Below, piece after piece: positions 57,850-64,000 of a stretch of 64,000 nt of DNA. The stretch's first letter is position 1; each line of letters starts with the position of its first letter. The position numbers and the translations under genes were made by a program. This DNA is from Megaustenia siamemsis (taxonomy: Eukaryota; Mollusca; Gastropoda; Stylommatophora; Ariophantidae), in NCBI GenBank assembly GCA_032433765.1, contig JAVIAB010000101.1, forward strand, positions 58,436,092 to 58,500,091, read 5' to 3'. The notes under the pieces are model-generated. The model was not told the DNA's origin, did no database searches, and saw nothing but the letters and a program-made list of their open reading frames with translations.

Positions 57850-58675
57850 ACTTCACAAATCTGTCACTGACCTGCTTCACAAATCTGTCACTGACCTGCA
57901 TGACAAATCTGTCACTGACCTGCATGACAAATCTGTCACTGACCTGCATCACAAATATGTCACTGACCTGCTTCACAAATATGTCATTGACTTGCTTCAC
58001 AAATCTGTCACTGACCTGCGTCATAAATCTGTCACTGACCTGCACCACAAATCTGTCACTGGCCTGCTTCACAAATATGTCACTGATATGCATCACAAAT
58101 ATGTCACTGACTTGCTTCACAAATCTGTCATTGACCTGCTTCACAAATCTGTCACTAACTTGCTTCACAAATCTGTCACTAACCTGCTTCACAAATCTGT
58201 CACTGACCTGCATCATAAATCTGTCACTGACCTACTTCACAAATCTGTCACTGACCTGCTTCACAAATCTGTCACTAACCTGCTTCACAAATCTGTCACT
58301 GACCTGCATCACAAATATGTCACTGACCTGCATCACAAATATTTCACTGACCTGCATCACAAAATCTGACAGTGACCTGCATCACAAATCTGTCACTGAC
58401 CTGCATCACAAATATGTCACTGACCTGCATCACAAAATCTGACAGTGACCTGCATCACAAATCTGTCACTGACCTGCATCACAAATATGTCACTGACCTG
58501 CATCACAAATATGTCACTGACCTGCATCACAAAATCTGACAGTGACCTGCATCACAAATCTGTCACTGACCTGCATCACAAAAATGTCACTGACCTGCAT
58601 CACAAAATCTGACAGTGACCTGCATCACAAATCTGTTACTGACCTGCTTCACAAATCTGTTACTGATTGGCTTCA
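57850..58675 (+). repeat. 24-bp minisatellite, about 34 copies
   Basis: The unit is CACAAATCTGTCACTGACCT plus GCTT or GCAT. A variant CAAAATCTGACAGTGACCTG occurs four times at 58362-58610 with 71-96 bp spacing, marking a higher-order unit in the right third. Being a multiple of three and stop-free, it yields false frames on both strands. Confidence 0.95.
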
Positions 58676-58679
58676 CAAA

Positions 58680-59730
58680 ACAAAATGACACAAAAGTAAC
58701 AGACGATTTTCTCAACTCTGAAACTAGCAATGTGATATCAAAGGTTACATTAATAACGAAAACAGTCATACAGTTTAACTCATAAGCATGTTTTTTATTT
58801 ATTATTTACTTTGGCACATTGCTTAACAAAAATATCTACTTACAGTCAATTCCTCATGTATCTTCCAGGCACTCTGATAAGACGTAGAGATTTTGTTCAG
58901 AACAAATACAAATCATGCAAACAAATACTAAACATATTTTATTTTGTATTTGTCTGATGATTCTTAATTGTTCTTTACGTCCAGAAAAAAATGTTGCGGC
59001 TTTACAAAAATATGAGCAACGTTTCAACCGAAGAACATCCTTCAATAGATTACGCAACACAGTTAACTCCAACTTCATAAGCAGTGACTAGATACTTATG
59101 GAATAAGTAAAATGCCAGTCCTATCACCAAAATGACCAAGCTAGAAATGACAGATATCACGTCAAGCTCCTCTTGGCGATCAAGCATCAAAGTAATAGGG
59201 CGTGCTTCGTATAGCAGAGACAATCACCATTATCATCATCATCAAGTACCGTGCCAACTGGCATACACAATCACACCATTCTAAAACTTTCTATTTTTAC
59301 GGCTGTTTAACACATTTATAATGTTCACTTTCTTCCAAACCGCTCTCATATGTTGTATATATTTTCTCTCTGTTTTCTTGTATATCTGTTTAACTCATTT
59401 TTTAATGAGTTCTCATAACATAGTCAAGCGTTAGTAAACAAATTATCATCGGCTCCTTATGATGTTAAACAATAAGCTGCCCGTTTTATTAGGCATTTCA
59501 TATTTAGATATCCTCATGATATTTTAACTACCCAGGGTATTCCTAACATTTTTTCTGTAAAACCATATGATGTACATCGATTTTGTTTAAAAGTTTAGAG
59601 ACACGTAAGTTGCGAAAATAAGAAGCAGAATTAGAAGTAAAGATAATGAAAATATGATTAATGAAGAGTGTAGTATAGTTACTACAAAGAATAACACTTT
59701 GTAATCTCTGATTTCATCATCAACATCTTA
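58680..59730. other. Unassigned, with one GAAG...GAAACG hairpin module
   Basis: No gene recognised. On the minus strand at 59021-59045 lies TTGAAGGATGTTCTTCGG then TTGAAAC, a hairpin module like those at 39.5 and 62.4 kb. Confidence 0.4.
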
Positions 59731-59734
59731 TGCC

Positions 59735-60611
59735 ATACCGGTTGGCTTAGGCGATCATGTCCTTCCACAATCTTCTATCCACAGTGCATCGTAGCAGTTC
59801 TGATGTTGACTGTTTTCCATGCCATGACACTACACTATCCAGTATTTTCTCTATTTGTCGTCCGCGATCTCTCTTTCCTTCTATTTTGCCAGTTGTAACC
59901 AAGTATTCCAACATTCCTCTTCCCATCAAGTGCCCTAAAAATATCGATTGTTTCTTTCTGATGTTTTTAAGGAGCTCCCTTTTTGTGTTGGCCTCTTTGA
60001 GAACTTCCTCGTTGGTCCTTTTAGCTGTTCAGGGAACTTTCAACATTCTTCAGAGAAATCCCATCTCTGTGGCCTCTAATCGTCTTTTCATTTGTTTGTC
60101 TACTGTCCACCGATGAACTCTCTTTCTCATTTCTATTGTCATAGATTTGTTGCATAAGATATTTTTTTATTTTCTTAAATGCTATTCTGACCTGAGCTGT
60201 TCTGCTTTTTTTATTTCTAGGGTGCATATTTCATCTGATGTTATTATTGTGCCCAAGTATTTCAGATGTTGCACTTGTTTCAGATTTGTCCTGTTTATTT
60301 TTATGCTGCATGATGGTGAAGATTGTTTCTCCGATATGACCATTACATCTATTTTCTTACTATTCAGACTGAGACCTTTCTTGTTGATTTCTTTTACTAT
60401 GATGTCTATCATTTCTTGTAGTTCATTCCCTGTCTCTACTATTAAGACTGTGTCCGAAATTATTTATGTTGTGAACGTTGACTTCAATTCTTTTTTTGTC
60501 TACTATTGATCTCATTGTTCGCTGTAAAGTGAAAACAAATCAGGCGACAGAACATAGCTTTGTCTGACTTCTTGTTTTAAAAATTAAAATTGTCCTGTTT
60601 GGTTCTGAATT
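59735..60611 (-). mobile_element. RTE-B LINE, 3' part
   Basis: Minus-strand pieces: [16 protein letters not shown] (about 60370), QVQHLKYLGTIITSD (about 60250), [23 protein letters not shown] (about 59900) and the end STSELLRCTVDRRLW then DMIA (59750). This matches RTE-B at 24.4 and 25.9 kb. Frameshifts separate the pieces. The rest of the same element resumes at 61649 beyond an insertion. Confidence 0.8.
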
Positions 60612-61648
60612 TGTAACCGTGAATGATGACACATACATATTTAGATCATTATTAAGCAAGGACATGAGACGAAACAAGACTAAACAAATTTAGCATAGTG
60701 ATGACTAAATGACCATGTTGAGAAATAAACCGCAGTGACTGACCAAAAGTTTGTAAACTGGGAATGACCTTAGCTGTCAGTAAGGAATGTAGAACTCATA
60801 AACTAAAGGCTAGTCACATAGTGTCAGATGGTTGGGGAGGGTCACTTGGAGTTCAGTGAGGAGTGGAGCAGTGTTGGATTTCATTTTTATCTGGAGAAAG
60901 AATAGTTAGCAGGGAGGTAGAAGTTTAGCCAGATAGGAAGACACTAAGATCGAGCTACTAGTAACGATGCGAACTTTACCAAATGACCCGCTCTGGGAAA
61001 TTTCAGGGTTTGGCTCGGAGATCTGTCACGAGTGGACGGAGAGAGGCAGGGAGTAAGGTTAACTGTCGGTCAAAGGACAGGAGTGTAAAAGTTAGAGGGC
61101 AGACTTAAAGGGGGCTTCCACTTTACACGTAGACTTCGACTCAGGAACACACAGAGGTAGCAACACTCTAGGGACCGTTAGGAACTGAGATATTCAAAGA
61201 AGAACTTCAACTTGGAGAAAAGACTAGAACTAAAGAAGCAGAACTACAAGAGGGCAGAATTAGAAGTCACACACCAGAACTAGAGGACGAGAACTAGAAC
61301 GAGAGACGGAGAACGAGAGATAGGCACCGAGATAGCCATTGGAGAACGTTAGAAACAGAAGACACATACGAAAGAGAGCTAGATAGAGAGACAGCTAGAA
61401 TATCCACTATACGAATAGCTGAGGTACAACACCGACGTTAGTCGAAGTGCTTCAGCGGCCAAGACTGTTAACAGATCGAACAAGTATCTACAGAAACGCT
61501 AGGAAAGATAGCCTGTAAGTATCTCTCTCTCTCTATATATATATATAATATAATAAATGAGGACTGATTTGTAACGTACAAAGTTTGTTCATTCTTGAAT
61601 GTGTGGTGTCGTGTCAAACACCAAGGACAATTAAAACACGGCTATACA
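60612..61648 (+). mobile_element. LTR-like 1-kb insertion splitting RTE-B
   Basis: The RTE-B host sequence is continuous across this segment when compared with 26920-26945. The inserted DNA begins TGTAACCGTGAATG and ends CACGGCTATACA, so the ends are inverted (TGTA...TACA, CCGTG...CACGG). Near its right end there is a TATA-rich stretch, AATAAA at about 61551 and a U5-like TGTGGTGTCGTGTCAAACAC. The 7-bp string ATTTGTA occurs at both junctions (60609-60615 and 61648-61654) and overlaps the proposed ends, so exact borders are ambiguous. No coding capacity: a solo LTR or a nonautonomous element. Confidence 0.6.
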
Positions 61649-61831
61649 TTTGTATAGCTGCCGTTTGTTGCCAGCACATGTTTTTTTTTTATGATTCGCT
61701 GATCCTTGCCATCAATGTTTAATTTCTCCAGCATATTGATTATTTCCACATGCTTTACTTTGTCAAATGCTTTTGTGTAGTCTATAAAGCACATATATAG
61801 ATCTTTCTTTCAATGTTCTTAAGATCTATAT

Positions 61832-61870
<39 letters not shown>
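61649..61870 (-). mobile_element. RTE-B LINE, 5' piece beyond the insertion, with (AT)n
   Basis: The plus strand matches 26945-27090: GTTTGTTGCCAGCACATG, CCATCAATGTTTAATTTCTC and the reverse complement of the FIDYTKAFD codons (GTCAAATGCTTTTGTGTAGT at 61761). It ends in an (AT)n run, 61834-61872. Confidence 0.75.
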
Positions 61871-61872
<2 letters not shown>

Positions 61873-61876
<4 letters not shown>

Positions 61877-62685
61877 GTATATTGTCTGGTTTCATGATTC
61901 ATGAACTCAAATTTACAAAGACTCATTCATTTTAGTATTTTCCAATATTGTCTTTCTGGGAAAGTTGACATATGCTCATGAAGATAACATTTTTCGAACA
62001 AATTAACATTTTTTTTAAAGTCTCAAAGAAAGCAGTAGGAAAGGGCATGAGAAAACATTCTTTATACATTCCTAAATGTGTATTGACATAATATTCGCAA
62101 TAAACGGAGAGACACATACAAAAGTCAAAAAAGAGATGGTGATCCTGCCATGAAATTTCATCAAAAGAGTAAAATAAATAAAGGCTGACATAGAGAAACA
62201 CGTAAAAAAAACATTAAAGCGACAGGCGATATCAGCTCTCTGCGCGGAGATTCATTAAGATTAAAGCTCGTCCAGAACAGAGCAGTACGGCGAGACGCAA
62301 AACAGATTATGTGATAGTTCTGGCGGAAAACATACTAGGAGCCAGTAGTGGGGTGTGATGTACACTCCAATGTATGATGACAGCTTTATGAAAAAGGAAC
62401 ATAACAAAATACTGACATTTCGGCCTACTGCCTTCTTCAGACGTCGGGAACAACGACAACAAACGTTGAGACACAACTATATATTGCTACAAGTTAGTGG
62501 ATACAGTTAGGGATAGTTAGACAGAGGGATGAGAGATGGGATTATGAGCTGAGAAAGGGATATGTCACATGTTAGAGGGATGAGAAAAAGGGAGAGATGT
62601 CAAAGTAAAGTCGCCTAATCAAGGGACTGTAACACTGAAGTAGGATAACCTAAGTAGAAATAAATAGGGAAGTTTGGACATAAGG
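61873..62685. other. Unassigned, with one GAAGAAGGC hairpin module
   Basis: No gene recognised. The minus strand at 62417-62440 has CTGAAGAAGGCAGTAGGCC then GAAAT, a hammerhead-like core arrangement. Confidence 0.4.
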
Positions 62686-62689
62686 TCGA

Positions 62690-64000
62690 AGAGTAGGTGT
62701 AGAGAATGTGCTAATAAACACCAGAGAAATGGTGCACCAGAAGTTAATAGAGAGGTAGTGTCCTAGGAGTAGATAAGAAGAGGTGGTATACTGGGAATGG
62801 ATGTACTCGAAGTCGATAAATAGTGAAGGGGTGTTCTATACGTTAGAGATAGGAGAAGTGGTGTACTTAAAGTAGATTAATGGAGAGGTGGTGAGCTAGA
62901 AGTAGATTGATGGAGAAGTGGAGAAGAGGTATTTTTTTTCATTCGCCAGCTTTTACCTCTGATGAAGTCCCTAGAAACGAGGAACTGAATTATGTGTTAA
63001 TCCATTTTTCCACGACAGCCGTGTGCACAGGGGTCCCTCGCAGCATAGGCAGTTAACTCAGTCTTCGGAGGTACTCTTATTTTTTTCGTCGATGAGTAAT
63101 TGACGATTCAAGCCGGGCCTCGCCGCTGAATCCAGGGGCGGTTGCCTCGGAGAGAAATCATAGATAAAAATTCCAACTTCTGCAGCCAGGATTTGAAGCC
63201 ACAACCTCTCTGTCTCGAGGCCGGCGTCTTGTCTCGACACCAACCTGTCCCCCCTCTTACAGTAGAGGTATGGAAGATGTTCATTAATAAAGAAGTGGTG
63301 AACTGGAAGTTAGTGCATAGATATGTGCTGTTTTGGAAGTAGACAAATAGAGAAGTGGTGTACCTGAAGTGGATATACAAACAGTGGTGTACAAGTAGTT
63401 AAATGGTGGTGTCCTAGTTGAGGATTCATACCGAAGTGGTGTATTCGAGTCGATTTTTGGAGAAATTGTGTAATAGATGGACAGACATAGGAAGTGGTTG
63501 CTATAAATAGATAGAAAGAAAAGGGATGCACTAGAAGTAGAGCATAGAAGGGGTGTATTAGAAGTAGGAATAGAGAAATATAACGTAGAACTGGTACACC
63601 AGAAGTAAAGAATAGTGTACCAGGAGTAGATATCGAGAAAAATGGTATAAAAGGACAGGATGTACTAGAAATGGATTAATAGAGAACATTTGTACTAGAC
63701 GTTGAATATAGGAGAATCTGTGTACTAGACGTTAGTGTATAGAGAAGTCGTGTACTGGAAGTGGGAAATGGAGAAATGGTGTGACTGAAGAAGATATATA
63801 GACTAGTGGTGTACTGAAGGTTGATTGATTGAGAACTGGTGAGCCAGAAGTGGTGTACACGATGCAGATATATAGAGAAGTGGTGTACTGAAGATTGATT
63901 GATTGAGAAATGGTGAACCAGAAGTGGTGTACGCGATGTAGATATATAGAGAAGTGGTGTACTGAAGGTTGATTGATTGAGAAGTGGTGAGCCAGAAGTG
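62690..64000 (+). repeat. Degenerate ~30-bp minisatellite running off the window
   Basis: Units approximate AGAGAAGTGGTGTACTAGAA plus GTAGATATAT, with strong divergence and variable length. It becomes more regular toward the right end (63760-64000), where a roughly 80-bp compound unit with GAAGGTTGATTGATTGAGAA recurs. It is interrupted at about 62930-63270 by a SINE-like segment. Confidence 0.8.
62930..63270 (-). mobile_element. SINE-like insertion within the terminal array
   Basis: On the minus strand the segment opens ACAGGTTGGTGTCGAGACAA, an A-box-like region, followed by a B-box-like GGCTTCAAATCC (63188-63199), and continues with a GC-rich body (CCCTGGATTCAGCGGCGAGG). It has 30-bp array units on both sides. 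The plus-strand end near 62957 has CCTCTGATGAAGTCC then CTAGAAACGAGG. I could not find target duplications. Confidence 0.55.

Noticed and set aside
6150..58675. Several array periods are multiples of three (12, 24, 39, 48, 81), suggesting coding selection.
   Set aside because: About half the arrays (20, 26, 47, 101 bp) are not, so the excess is small and could be chance; most also arose in or beside dead elements.

Overview
The window looks like repeat-rich intergenic or heterochromatin-like DNA from an invertebrate animal genome. It is AT-rich, has no operons or bacterial signals, and carries many non-LTR retrotransposons (RTE-like and RNase H-bearing LINEs), tRNA-derived SINEs and long tandem arrays. 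The mix of families is most like what I know from molluscs and other lophotrochozoans; that is a weak inference. I found no convincing host protein gene. Nearly every recognisable coding sequence is a transposon or its remnant.

Layout. 1-4.4 kb: a 3' end of an RTE-like LINE (called RTE-A here), then a long repeat whose second copy lies at 14.1-16.5 kb. The first copy is interrupted by another LINE 3' end that has expanded into sixteen 101-bp units. 4.65-5.66 kb: a decayed RTE-A on the minus strand. 6.15-12.54 kb: a giant 12-mer minisatellite interrupted four times by a conserved ~55-bp block. 13.3-14.2 kb: LINE fragments. 18.0-19.4 kb: a dead RNase H LINE. 19.5-22.65 kb: a nearly full-length RTE-A broken by three in-frame stops and a one-base deletion. 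22.84-24.2 kb: a 48-bp array with a long open frame. 24.4-27.4 kb: RTE-B fragments in both orientations. 28.1-30.4 kb: a 47-bp array. 31.1-34.1 kb: a SINE and a 5'-truncated RTE-C. 34.68-37.75 kb: RTE-D, with an uninterrupted 980-residue endonuclease/reverse transcriptase, the only intact autonomous-looking gene here. 38-48.8 kb: SINEs, an inverted-repeat element with a 16-bp target duplication, RNase H LINE remnants and three more tandem arrays. 50.2-51.9 kb: two dead coding remnants that may come from a Polinton-like (virus-like) DNA element, the plus-strand one running into an 81-bp minisatellite made from its own coding sequence. 52-58.7 kb: more arrays, RNase H LINE remnants and an RTE-C copy carrying a SINE with a perfect 12-bp target duplication. 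59.7-61.9 kb: an RTE-B copy split by a 1-kb LTR-like insertion. 62-64 kb: another SINE-like unit and a degenerate array.

Overall, retroelements supply endonuclease/RT activity (RTE-D could still act in cis, and its relatives may have mobilised the SINEs), and their dead ends seed tandem arrays. At least two arrays (101 bp and 81 bp) can be traced directly to transposon coding sequence. About a quarter of the window is tandem repeat. Family names such as RTE-A to RTE-D are labels local to this annotation.
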